Origin: Pseudoalteromonas sp. NBT06-2
GTDB taxonomy: Bacteria > Pseudomonadota > Gammaproteobacteria > Enterobacterales > Alteromonadaceae
Direction of reading: 5' to 3'
DNA length: 64,000 nt
Assembly (NCBI RefSeq): GCF_002276045.1
Contig: NZ_NQMR01000005.1
Span: 62,001 to 126,000, forward strand
This document shows, piece after piece, positions 57,590-64,000 of the stretch. Numbering within the stretch: position 1 is the stretch's first letter; the number at the start of each line of letters is the position of its first letter. The position numbers and the translations under genes are program-made. The notes beneath the pieces were generated by a model, which was not told where the DNA came from, ran no database searches, and saw nothing but the letters and a program-made list of their open reading frames with translations.

Positions 57590-59065
57590 TCATTCATTAG
57601 GGATCGTGGTATTAATATTTAATATATCTAAAAATTGAGTATTAAATGTTGCTTTGGTTTTATTTTCAAGTGGTGCTGGATCTTTTTCTAACCAAATAAT
57701 GATTGTTTTGCTTGGCTTTAAAATTGCGTTCTGTTTCATTTTATTCCACTTTGCTAACTCTTTAAAAGATACACCATAGCGCTGGCTTATATCCCATAAA
57801 GTATCGCCTTTTTTTACAATGTAAGATGTACTAACCTTTACTTTACTCGGTGTTTTTTTACGCTGTAAATAAGGGCTTATATGGTATTGAATTGTTAACT
57901 CCGATTTTTTATATGCGGGTAATGCTAATACTTGACCTACCTTTATTAAGTCGCCGGTTAGTTGATTTATCGTTTTTAGTTTACTCACTGTTGTATTAAA
58001 TCTCTTGGATATTCTGAATAAAGAATCTTTGGCTTTGACCTGATATCGACCGTAAACAAGTTTGCCATCAATAAACTGATAATGAGAATCAAAAAAATGA
58101 GCTTGGCTAATTGGCACAAGTAATTGATGAGGACCCTCTTTCGGGCTTGAATTACTTATATATCCAGGGTTTAAGTTATATAGCGTTTGCATTTTTATTT
58201 TTGCAATTTTAGCGACAATTAACATATCAAACTGCTGACCAATATCGATATTAATTGTTGTCGCTTGATTTTTTAATTTAGGCCAAAAGTGATACTTATT
58301 TTGTTGTTTTAATATTGCTGATAAAGCGAGTAATTTTGGAACGTAATTAGTTGTTTCTTTTGGTAAGTTTAATGACCAAAAGTCAGTTTTTTTACCAAGT
58401 CGTTTATTTTCGATAATAGCCTGCTTTACTCGTCCCTCACCTGAATTATATGCTGCAATAGCATGTAACCAATTTTTTGAAAATTTTAAATAGAGATATT
58501 CTAAATAATCTAAAGCGGCTGTTGTTGCTGCCAGTACGTCATAACGACCATCGTACCAAGCATTTTTTTGTAAATTAAAGTGCTTTGCGGTCATAGGCAT
58601 GAGCTGCCAGATACCGATGGCGCCCTGATTTGATTGCGCTTTAATGTCAAAGTCACTTTCTACTATGGGTAATAAAGCCAATTCTAAGGGCAATTTTCGG
58701 TGCTCTATTTGATTTACAATATGGTAAATAAAGGGCTCGCTACGTTTTGAAATTGTGTGCATGTAATTTGGGTGTTTTAAGTACCACGCTATTTTTTTAT
58801 CAATTTTTTTGTTGTTAACATTAGGGAATTTAAGCTGCATCGCAATTCTGAACCACAAATCAGATACTTCAGATGGTTTTTTATTGATTACTTTTTTTAT
58901 TTTCGTTTTATTAGGCGTTTTGGGAATAGTTGTAATTTTTTTTGCGTGATTTAACTTTGAGTGTGAGTGATTACTTTTAGTTTGAGGCTTAGTATCCTTG
59001 AGAGTTTCGCTATTTGTTTGGCATCCAATAAGTGCGATAAATATAAATATTCGAAGCTGTGCCAT
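57590..59065 (-). CDS. mltD: Membrane-bound lytic transglycosylase with LysM domains (MltD-type)
   Basis: MltD cleaves peptidoglycan strands. ATG 59065 gives a lipoprotein signal peptide MAQLRIFIFIALIGC, with AAGGTG just upstream; the long upstream frame overlaps a membrane protein gene and is rejected. The lytic domain has LPIVESDFDIKAQSNQGAIG, WQLMPMTAKHF and AAYNSGEGRVKQAI, with catalytic glutamate in PIVES. Two LysM repeats follow (DSLFRISKRFNTTVSKLKTI and GDTLWDISQRYGVSFKELAK). A basic, Lys/Thr-rich linker follows the signal peptide. The predicted lipid anchor is in the outer membrane. Confidence 0.92.
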   Translation of the reverse strand: MAQLRIFIFIALIGCQTNSETLKDTKPQTKSNHSHSKLNHAKKITTIPKTPNKTKIKKVINKKPSEVSDLWFRIAMQLKFPNVNNKKIDKKIAWYLKHPNYMHTISKRSEPFIYHIVNQIEHRKLPLELALLPIVESDFDIKAQSNQGAIGIWQLMPMTAKHFNLQKNAWYDGRYDVLAATTAALDYLEYLYLKFSKNWLHAIAAYNSGEGRVKQAIIENKRLGKKTDFWSLNLPKETTNYVPKLLALSAILKQQNKYHFWPKLKNQATTINIDIGQQFDMLIVAKIAKIKMQTLYNLNPGYISNSSPKEGPHQLLVPISQAHFFDSHYQFIDGKLVYGRYQVKAKDSLFRISKRFNTTVSKLKTINQLTGDLIKVGQVLALPAYKKSELTIQYHISPYLQRKKTPSKVKVSTSYIVKKGDTLWDISQRYGVSFKELAKWNKMKQNAILKPSKTIIIWLEKDPAPLENKTKATFNTQFLDILNINTTIPNE

Positions 59066-59130
59066 ACACCTTGTGATCCGTGCTGGTGAATAATTTGAGT
59101 GTAGACTAATTTTAATGTTAGCTGAAATAA

Positions 59131-59442
59131 TTAACTTATTACTTCTAAAACAACATAAGGTGATTTTATGATTATAAAAGGTAAAAAGATAAAAACAATA
59201 GCCATAATTAAATAAATAGCGGAGTGAATATAGTGTGTTTTTTTTATTTTTAATAATGAGCAGCCAGCTATAAGTCCGCCAGCAACAATTAAAAACCCCC
59301 ATAATTGCAACTGGCTTGTGCTTTGAGTCTGTTGAATTGTAAGTAAGGTTGCAAATACATGCGCATCACTAATTAACACCGCAAGTAAAGTGATACTGAC
59401 TAAAATAAATTTAATACCTAATATTCTACTCTTTGAAGCCAT
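59131..59442 (-). CDS. Small hypothetical membrane protein
   Basis: The 103-residue protein has three hydrophobic segments: residues 10-30, 46-65 and 72-93. I do not recognise the family. GGAAACCTT precedes ATG 59442. It lies between zapA and mltD on the same strand, where E. coli has the 6S RNA gene after zapA; I see no 6S-like sequence here. Its end is 66 bp before the mltD start. Confidence 0.65.
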   Translation of the reverse strand: MASKSRILGIKFILVSITLLAVLISDAHVFATLLTIQQTQSTSQLQLWGFLIVAGGLIAGCSLLKIKKTHYIHSAIYLIMAIVFIFLPFIIIKSPYVVLEVIS

Positions 59443-59524
59443 AAGGTTTCCATGTTTACAAAATTGGAATGCATTATGGTTATAAAGTGTTATTAATTAC
59501 CAGAGTTTTATGGGAAATAACGCA

Positions 59525-59815
59525 CTACTTTTTATTGAGAGCATTATTTACCGTAGAAATTAAAGCGTTAATATATTGCTGACTTTTTTCTGATTTCTGA
59601 TTTGCCAAAGCGAGTTCATGGCTTAAATTTAAAGCTGTCATCAAAAGTACTCTGTCATTATTTAGAATACCGCTGCGTTGCTTGATATCCCAGAATAATT
59701 TATCTAAATGTTGCGCTGCTTCTTTTAAAGCGGGCTCTTGTCCATCTGGGCAAGCAAACTGATGTTGCTGCCCCATGATTTCAACCTTAATGCCTTTTGG
59801 GTTGGTTGGAGACAT
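59525..59815 (-). CDS. zapA: Cell division protein ZapA
   Basis: ZapA is a small FtsZ-associated protein that stabilises Z-ring filaments. The 96-residue protein begins with KVEIMGQQHQFACPDGQEPA, a typical ZapA N-terminus, and ends in a long coiled coil. Its ATG overlaps the TAA of the coiled-coil gene upstream by one base (TAATG), so the two are made together. Confidence 0.93.
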   Translation of the reverse strand: MSPTNPKGIKVEIMGQQHQFACPDGQEPALKEAAQHLDKLFWDIKQRSGILNNDRVLLMTALNLSHELALANQKSEKSQQYINALISTVNNALNKK

Positions 59816-60045
59816 TAATTAGCCTGCTGAACACTTTGTAATTTAGTTAATAAACTTTCAAGGGTTTTTGCAGCATTCTTTTGTTTTTCATCAACTTCTA
59901 AAGCTTCAAGTTGAAGTGTTTCATTTTCATCGGTTAGTTTTATATTTTGATCTTTTAACTCAGAAACAGTTTGTTTTAACTGATTGTTTTGTTCAATAAG
60001 TTGATTGATCAGTTGTTCGAGTTGAGGAAGTGTTTCATTTAACAT
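59815..60045 (-). CDS. TIGR02449-type small coiled-coil protein, ZapB-like
   Basis: A 76-residue protein that is coiled coil almost throughout (LPQLEQLINQLIEQNNQLKQ..., then LKDQNIKLTDENETL). It fits the TIGR02449 family that commonly lies just before zapA in Alteromonadales and Pseudomonadales, and is similar in style to ZapB. A shared role with ZapA in division is likely from overlap and context but not proven. Confidence 0.8.
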   Translation of the reverse strand: MLNETLPQLEQLINQLIEQNNQLKQTVSELKDQNIKLTDENETLQLEALEVDEKQKNAAKTLESLLTKLQSVQQAN

Positions 60046-60198
60046 AAGGCGCTCTTATAACTGGTTTAATAATAAGTGCAAATTTAATCTAAACTTGTAC
60101 ATATTGCTACTGTTTACGGACGAATAGCTGAAATAAGTTGTTTTTTTCAGTAAAATAGAGAAAGTTACCTCTCTATTGAAAGAAAAATAGGATTTTAA

Positions 60199-61035
60199 AT
60201 GCTTAGCTATCGTCACTCATTTCATGCTGGAAATCCAGCCGATGTGTTAAAACACTTAGTATTGTTTGAGATATTAAAGTACCTCACAAAAAAAGATAAA
60301 GCGCTAGAATATATAGATACGCATAGCGGAGCGGGAATGTATGTTTTGTCATCAAGTGAAGCTCAAAAAACGCAAGAATTTGAACAAGGGATTGCTAAGT
60401 TATGGTCTTATTCAGGTGATAACCAAGCAATTAAGGATTACTTAGATTTAATACAGGGCTTTAATAAAAATGATGTGTCTTTTTATCCAGGTTCACCTGC
60501 AGTAGCGCATCATGTTTTAAGAGTTCAAGATAAATCTTGGCTATTTGAATTACACCCGCAAGATCATGGTCATTTATTAAATAACTTTAAACCGACTCGA
60601 AAAAGAAAAATAAGAAAAGAAGATGGTTTTCAGGGTTTATTAGCTCTATTACCACCAATATCACGTCGTGCTTGTATTCTAATTGATCCGCCTTATGAGA
60701 TTAAATCTGATTACGAACTCGTTGTTAAAACCGTCGCTCATGCTTATAAAAAATTTGCGACGGGTACTTATATGATTTGGTATCCGGTAGTAGATAGAGA
60801 GCGCATTGATAAAATGGAGATGTCACTTATTGATGCGGGTATTAAGAATATACATTTGTATGAATTAGGAACTTCAAAAGATACGCAAGAACACGGCATG
60901 ACAGCATCGGGTATGATAGTTATTAACCCACCATGGAACCTAACAAAGACAATGGATTCAGTTATGCCAGAGTTAGTTGAGCACTTATCTCAAGAAGATG
61001 GTTTTTATCGTTCTGTCGAGTTAGCTTCAGAATAG
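60199..61035 (+). CDS. rlmJ: 23S rRNA (adenine2030-N6)-methyltransferase RlmJ
   Basis: RlmJ methylates A2030 of 23S rRNA. The 278-residue protein has the N-terminal MLSYRHSFHAGNPADVLKHL, YIDTHSGAGMY for SAM binding and the catalytic ILIDPPYEIKSDY (DPPY) motif. AGGA precedes ATG 60199. It is divergent from the zapA gene pair, and a repeat begins four bases after its stop. Confidence 0.96.
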   Translation: MLSYRHSFHAGNPADVLKHLVLFEILKYLTKKDKALEYIDTHSGAGMYVLSSSEAQKTQEFEQGIAKLWSYSGDNQAIKDYLDLIQGFNKNDVSFYPGSPAVAHHVLRVQDKSWLFELHPQDHGHLLNNFKPTRKRKIRKEDGFQGLLALLPPISRRACILIDPPYEIKSDYELVVKTVAHAYKKFATGTYMIWYPVVDRERIDKMEMSLIDAGIKNIHLYELGTSKDTQEHGMTASGMIVINPPWNLTKTMDSVMPELVEHLSQEDGFYRSVELASE

Positions 61036-61038
61036 ATA

Positions 61039-61197
61039 TACCCAAGCTACCTGATAAATTCCCTACGGGCGTGTTTAAAATGGTCAACTACCGCGTTATT
61101 TATGTTGATAAGGGAATAACCATTACCTGCAATAAATGTCTTGTATTTGACCATTTAAACTCCCGCTGAAATCATGTATTTCCAAGTAGCTTAGGTA
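61039..61197 (+). repeat. 159-bp near-palindromic repeat with TACCC...GGTA ends
   Basis: The ends TACCCAAGCTACCTG and, in reverse, TACCTAAGCTACTTG agree at 13 of 15 positions. TA lies just outside each end (61037-61038 and 61198-61199). Inner arms GTTTAAAATGGTCAA and TTGACCATTTAAAC also pair, so the whole unit can fold back. It shares the AAGGGAATAACCATTA core with the 262-bp elements (there AAGGGAGTAACCATTA). Partial relatives are at 3481, 10151, 34955 and 43395. Confidence 0.75.
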
Positions 61198-61199
61198 TA

Positions 61200-61240
61200 T
61201 ACCCAAGCTTTGAAACCTGCATTTCCAAGTCGTATGGGTA
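61200..61240. repeat. 41-bp mini-repeat bounded by TACCC and GGGTA
   Basis: It starts right after the TA that ends the 159-bp repeat, with TACCCAAGCTTTGAAACC... and ends TCGTATGGGTA. It looks like two repeat termini joined with no interior, an internally deleted derivative. Confidence 0.5.
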
Positions 61241-61274
61241 AATATACTTGGAAATGAAAAAAATTATTAAACCA

Positions 61275-61320
61275 TTGACTTGTACGATAAGTTTCGTATA
61301 TAACTACGAGCTATATCGTA
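61275..61320 (+). promoter_or_regulatory. Promoter with two tandem palindromic operators before the LytTR gene
   Basis: TTGACT (61275-61280) and TATATA (61297-61302) or TATAAC (61299-61304) make a sigma-70 promoter with 16-18 bp spacing. TACGA-N6-TCGTA occurs twice, at 61283-61298 (between -35 and -10) and 61305-61320 (over the start site). The centres are 22 bp apart, close to two helix turns. AAGGAG at 61324-61329 is the ribosome site. Position suggests repression or autoregulation by the LytTR protein. Confidence 0.75.
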
Positions 61321-61336
61321 TACAAGGAGATGGGTA

Positions 61337-62098
61337 ATGAATAAATATAATGTTGTTATCGCCAGTGCTAACGAAAAAACACGCCTTAATATAAAGCATT
61401 TACTTGAATTTAATTTTGACTTTGAAGCCGTTGCTTTGACTAGTAATAAAGAAGATGTTTTAGGTATATGTTTATCTGGTGAAATTGATGTTTTGTTCAT
61501 TGACTCTAATTTACTTTCTGATGACGAACAAAATCAATTAATAGAAAAACTTTCTTCAGATATTAGAATTGTATATTTATCTGATAATTCAATTCAAGCC
61601 GCAAAAGCTTTTGACTTAGGTGTTATTGATTACTTAATTGCTCCCTTTTGTAATGAGAGGTTCCAAAAATGCATTCGTAAGTTATTAAGAGAGTTAAACC
61701 GAGTGATCGAAGCTCCTATTACGTATATTCAAAATTTATTAAAACAATTTCAACTACCAAATCACTCAAAAGAACCCATAGTTGTTAAAGATACGGGCAA
61801 AATTCGTATAATAGATACAGATGATATTTTATGGGTAGGTAGTGCTGGAAACTATGTTGAATTGCATTTATCTAATGAGCAAAGACCAATCTTACATAGA
61901 GAGACGCTAGGTTCTATGCTGGATAAATTAGCATCACATGGCTTTATTCGTATTCATAGATCTGCTTTGGTGAAAAAACATAGTATCACTGAGTTGAAAC
62001 CAACAGATAATGGTGACTATTTAGTGACGTTAAAAAATGGTGAATTACTCAATTTATCCCGTCGTTATAAACAGAACATGGTCGGAATTTTAAGTTAA
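61337..62098 (+). CDS. LytTR-type regulator with degenerate receiver domain
   Basis: The 253-residue protein has an N-terminal receiver-like domain (1-120) and a C-terminal LytTR DNA-binding domain (about 150-250: ILWVGSAGNYVELHLSN, ...FIRIHRSALVKKHSITEL). The receiver keeps the phospho-acceptor Asp56 (VLFIDSN) and Ser82. It lacks the acidic pair near residue 10 (IASANE in place of VDDE) and has alanine for the conserved lysine (YLIAPF, residue 102). It is probably not phosphorylated in the normal way. No LytS-like kinase is nearby. AAGGAG precedes ATG 61337, and tandem palindromes lie in its promoter. Confidence 0.9.
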   Translation: MNKYNVVIASANEKTRLNIKHLLEFNFDFEAVALTSNKEDVLGICLSGEIDVLFIDSNLLSDDEQNQLIEKLSSDIRIVYLSDNSIQAAKAFDLGVIDYLIAPFCNERFQKCIRKLLRELNRVIEAPITYIQNLLKQFQLPNHSKEPIVVKDTGKIRIIDTDDILWVGSAGNYVELHLSNEQRPILHRETLGSMLDKLASHGFIRIHRSALVKKHSITELKPTDNGDYLVTLKNGELLNLSRRYKQNMVGILS

Positions 62099-62266
62099 CA
62101 ATCAATCATTGATCTGTTTTTTACCTTGTTATCCGTATAGAATAAAGCAAAAATTATTGAAGTTAAATTTTGCTAATCTAATATTTATTAAGCTTATGTT
62201 AAGTTTATACATGTCATATTAGCGATATTAAATTTTAAGTTGGTTTACTTCTTTGGAGATGGCGTA

Positions 62267-62770
62267 ATGAAAGTAATTAATAAAATAGCAGCATTGATTT
62301 TATCTATACCACTTCTGGTAAGTGCTTCTGATAATCCGAGTGACTTTAAAGCTAAAGTGACCTGGGGTGACTTTAATGACTTTACAGATGTCAGACCTAA
62401 CGGCGGAACTAAAAGTGCTTTTCACAAACAAATTAAAAAATCATTCGAGACACATTTTGCTAAATTAGCTAAAAAACTACCTCAAGGATATAAACTAAGA
62501 ATTAAAATTAATGACTTAGATTTAGCCGGAGATGTACTTTTTAGCAGTGTTAAGGAAATACGTATAGTTAAACCAATACACTTTCCAAAAATTAAATTTA
62601 GCTATGTACTAACCGACAATAACGGAAAGTTAATTAACAAAGATGACGTAAAGCTAAAAGATATGAGTTTTATGGATAAAATTAAAAGAGGCAGAGAAGG
62701 CGTTTTTTATTATGATCATAGGCTGATTTCAGATTGGTTTAATAAAGAGTTATTAAAACAAATCAAGTGA
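62267..62770 (+). CDS. DUF3016 family exported protein
   Basis: The 167-residue protein has a signal peptide (MKVINKIAALILSIPLLVSA) and then the DUF3016 pattern: KVTWGDFNDFTDVRPNGGTK, KLPQGYKLRIKINDLDLAGD and GVFYYDHRLISDWFNKEL. DUF3016 proteins are found in the envelope of Alteromonadales and have no known function. TTGGAGATGG precedes ATG 62267, which is chosen over ATG/GTG-like starts further up. It stands alone, with an intrinsic terminator 21 bp after it. Confidence 0.85.
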   Translation: MKVINKIAALILSIPLLVSASDNPSDFKAKVTWGDFNDFTDVRPNGGTKSAFHKQIKKSFETHFAKLAKKLPQGYKLRIKINDLDLAGDVLFSSVKEIRIVKPIHFPKIKFSYVLTDNNGKLINKDDVKLKDMSFMDKIKRGREGVFYYDHRLISDWFNKELLKQIK

Positions 62771-62790
62771 TTTTGATAGCTGCATAATAT

Positions 62791-62820
62791 AAAAAACTCA
62801 TTAATAAAGGTGAGTTTTTT
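62791..62820. terminator. Bidirectional intrinsic terminator
   Basis: AAAAAACTCA, a 10-base loop and TGAGTTTTTT lie between the convergent DUF3016 gene and the 98-residue gene; T-runs end both strands. Confidence 0.8.
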
Positions 62821-62840
62821 CGTTATAAATGAGTACAACA

Positions 62841-63137
62841 CTACATAATAGCAGCAATATCATTATAAAGTTGGGTCGCTTGAGTGTGTGTTAAGTTATT
62901 AGCCGATTGAGACTTTCCTATTGTGCTGCTTACTCTAACCGACTCATATGAAATATCATTTTTATTTTCTATCACTTGCTCGCTTAGTTGTTTTTTTAAG
63001 CCGAGTTCAGATAATTTAATGATATCATCCGAAAACTCTCCAAACTGAGAGGTTGATTGTTCTGACCCCTTTTGATTTTGAAGTGCACTTGCTCTTTGAA
63101 TTTCACTACCGACAGTTAAAGGGATTGCTATAGACAT
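62841..63137 (-). CDS. Hypothetical protein, 98 residues
   Basis: I do not recognise this protein. It is polar and Ser/Gln-rich, with no signal peptide, beginning MSIAIPLTVGSEIQRASALQ. The C-terminal part has THTQATQLYNDIAAIM, which recalls flagellar-hook-associated or secretion-related small proteins only loosely. GGAGGG precedes the ATG by about five bases. The next gene on the same strand lies 75 bp upstream, so they might form a pair. Confidence 0.6.
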   Translation of the reverse strand: MSIAIPLTVGSEIQRASALQNQKGSEQSTSQFGEFSDDIIKLSELGLKKQLSEQVIENKNDISYESVRVSSTIGKSQSANNLTHTQATQLYNDIAAIM

Positions 63138-63212
63138 AGTCCCTCCAAATAAATGGCATTAAACTAAGTATAGCTCAAATTCACGTTTACGATTAACCAA
63201 CAGGCAATTACT

Positions 63213-63503
63213 TTAAGTAAAGCGAGTCAATAGTTGATGAATTTTTTGTAATTTTGCGACGGTTGATTCTAATAACGTTTTGTCTAAATCATCCTGCTTG
63301 CTCAGAGTTTCAACATCAGATGCGATATCTAAAATATAAGGTTTAAAACGTTTAGCATCAAAAGAAAAAGCAGGATCTTTTAATAGCGCACTAAACTTTG
63401 CATGTCCGCCTTTTTGTAATGCATCTAGTTGATTATCTGCATCTAGGGCTTGTCTGTATAATATTTTTAAATTGTTATTTAATTGCTCTATTACTGGATT
63501 CAT
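63213..63503 (-). CDS. Hypothetical helical protein, 96 residues
   Basis: The protein is helical and soluble, beginning MNPVIEQLNNNLKILYRQAL with ALQKGGHAKFSALL and SFDAKRFKPYILDI, and ending LQKIHQLLTRF. The pattern of helices is loosely like half of a PriC primosomal protein, but the length is about half and I do not claim it. It is divergent from the 71-residue gene, with 72 bp between. Confidence 0.6.
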   Translation of the reverse strand: MNPVIEQLNNNLKILYRQALDADNQLDALQKGGHAKFSALLKDPAFSFDAKRFKPYILDIASDVETLSKQDDLDKTLLESTVAKLQKIHQLLTRFT

Positions 63504-63575
63504 TTTTATTTAAAGGTTTTTTGAAAATTGCCGCTATAATATCATTAATGATTAATTTCTAAAATGGAGAATTAG

Positions 63576-63791
63576 ATGGATATTTCTGGTGGTGGTTTAC
63601 CTTTAATAGATAACTCGCAAGGCGCACAAGTATACTCAGCTTCATTGGCAAAATCACACCAAAAGTTAGAAGGTGAAGCTGCATTAGCTTTAATTCAATC
63701 GGCTGCTAGCAGTGCACCGATAGTGAGTAATCAACCTTCAACTTCTTCAGTGACGGCTACTTTAGGTCAAAATATTAATATACGTGTTTAA
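63576..63791 (+). CDS. Small protein, possibly YjfB-like putative motility protein
   Basis: The 71-residue protein starts MDISGGGLPLIDNSQGAQVY, has a helix GEAALALIQSAASSAP and ends ATLGQNINIRV. The last segment resembles the LGxxIDvxA end of the YjfB-like 'putative motility protein' family; the rest is only loosely similar. ATGGAGAATTAG contributes GGAG before ATG 63576. No flagellar genes are in the window. Confidence 0.55.
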   Translation: MDISGGGLPLIDNSQGAQVYSASLAKSHQKLEGEAALALIQSAASSAPIVSNQPSTSSVTATLGQNINIRV

Positions 63792-64000
63792 AAGCTTCAT
63801 TAAAGCGACAGCTTGGTGCTACCAACATTACATTTTTAGCTCTATCTGAGCGAGCCCAATTCAAGGCGTGTTAATGCAGGAATGTAGGCACCTTTCAAAC
63901 CAACGCAACGATGAAGTGGGTTTGCTTAAAAGCACCGTCTCGGCGAGTTTAAATAGGGTTTATGCTGCGTTATTAATTTTGATAAGGTAGCACCATTATC
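63792..64000. repeat. Repeat-like sequence at the window end
   Basis: The final 209 bp hold no gene I can support. AATGCAGGAATGTAGGCACC at about 63873 recalls the 48-bp insert in MITE copy 3 (GCATGGATGTAGGTACTAG). The closing GCTGCGTTATTAATTTTGAT resembles the 'AACGCTGCATAAAG / CGCGTTATTTATGTTGATAAGG' portions of the other repeats. A repeat copy probably continues beyond the window. Confidence 0.35.

Noticed and set aside
58982-59302. Longer start for the MltD-type gene
   Set aside because: The extra N-terminus overlaps the membrane protein gene and hides the lipoprotein signal that begins at 59065.
59443-59524. 6S RNA gene expected after zapA
   Set aside because: The space is only about 80 bp and shows no long hairpin with an internal bulge typical of 6S RNA.
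63213-63503. PriC primosomal protein
   Set aside because: Only a loose helix pattern is shared and the protein is about half the usual length.

Overview
The window is chromosomal DNA of a marine gammaproteobacterium, most likely of the Alteromonadales and probably a Colwelliaceae-type organism (Colwellia or Thalassotalea relatives). The evidence is the AT-rich base composition, the core gene order (prmA-dusB-fis-purH-purD; rpsU-yqeY-dnaG-rpoD; tsaD, plsY, folB-folK-uppP; nadC-pilA-pilB-pilC-pilD-coaE-yacG) and the protein families. The genus is an inference. No rRNA, tRNA, CRISPR array, prophage or transposase gene was seen.

Positions 1-10,250 are accessory. They hold a TonB-dependent receptor cut by the window edge with a PchR-type AraC regulator. 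A second locus follows: an AraC regulator, an MFS transporter, an O-methyltransferase-like enzyme and a second TonB-dependent receptor. This looks like a small-molecule (perhaps metallophore) uptake, modification and efflux unit; the substrate is unknown. The second receptor is broken by a 262-bp transposase-less element with TA target duplication. Two more copies of the element lie at 9764-10025 and 37211-37520 (the last is 310 bp). Shorter related repeats sharing the TACCC...GGGTA ends are scattered through the window and flank this locus as direct repeats.

Positions 10,300-17,600 carry mixed small genes: an unknown protein, a 2OG-Fe(II) oxygenase, a LysR regulator, a receiver/HD-GYP response regulator, a large coiled-coil protein overlapping a DUF2007/RanBP2-type zinc-finger protein, YjaG (DUF416) and a DUF2797 protein.

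Positions 17,900-37,100 are core: purine synthesis (purD, purH with an exported methyltransferase-like lipoprotein between them), fis, dusB, prmA, the macromolecular-synthesis genes rpoD, dnaG, yqeY and rpsU, then tsaD, plsY, folB, folK, uppP, cca and the gspA/gspB (exeAB) pair. Positions 37,500-46,900 hold an HD-GYP phosphodiesterase, putA with a divergent Lrp-type regulator, an SH3-domain protein, the CYTH-CHAD triphosphatase ygiF, a START-domain protein and yacG.

Positions 46,900-55,100 form a type IV pilus cluster (coaE, pilD, pilC, pilB, an O-antigen-ligase-like protein, pilA, nadC). PilA ends in a C-terminal serine just after its last cysteine, and the ligase-like gene is next to it, which points to TfpO-style pilin glycosylation. 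Positions 55,200-64,000 carry an amidohydrolase, slyD, a second lone pilin, an MltD-type transglycosylase, zapA with its coiled-coil partner, rlmJ, and a LytTR regulator with a degenerate receiver domain. Two tandem perfect palindromes sit in that regulator's promoter. A DUF3016 protein and small unknown proteins follow, and the window ends in repeat-like sequence.
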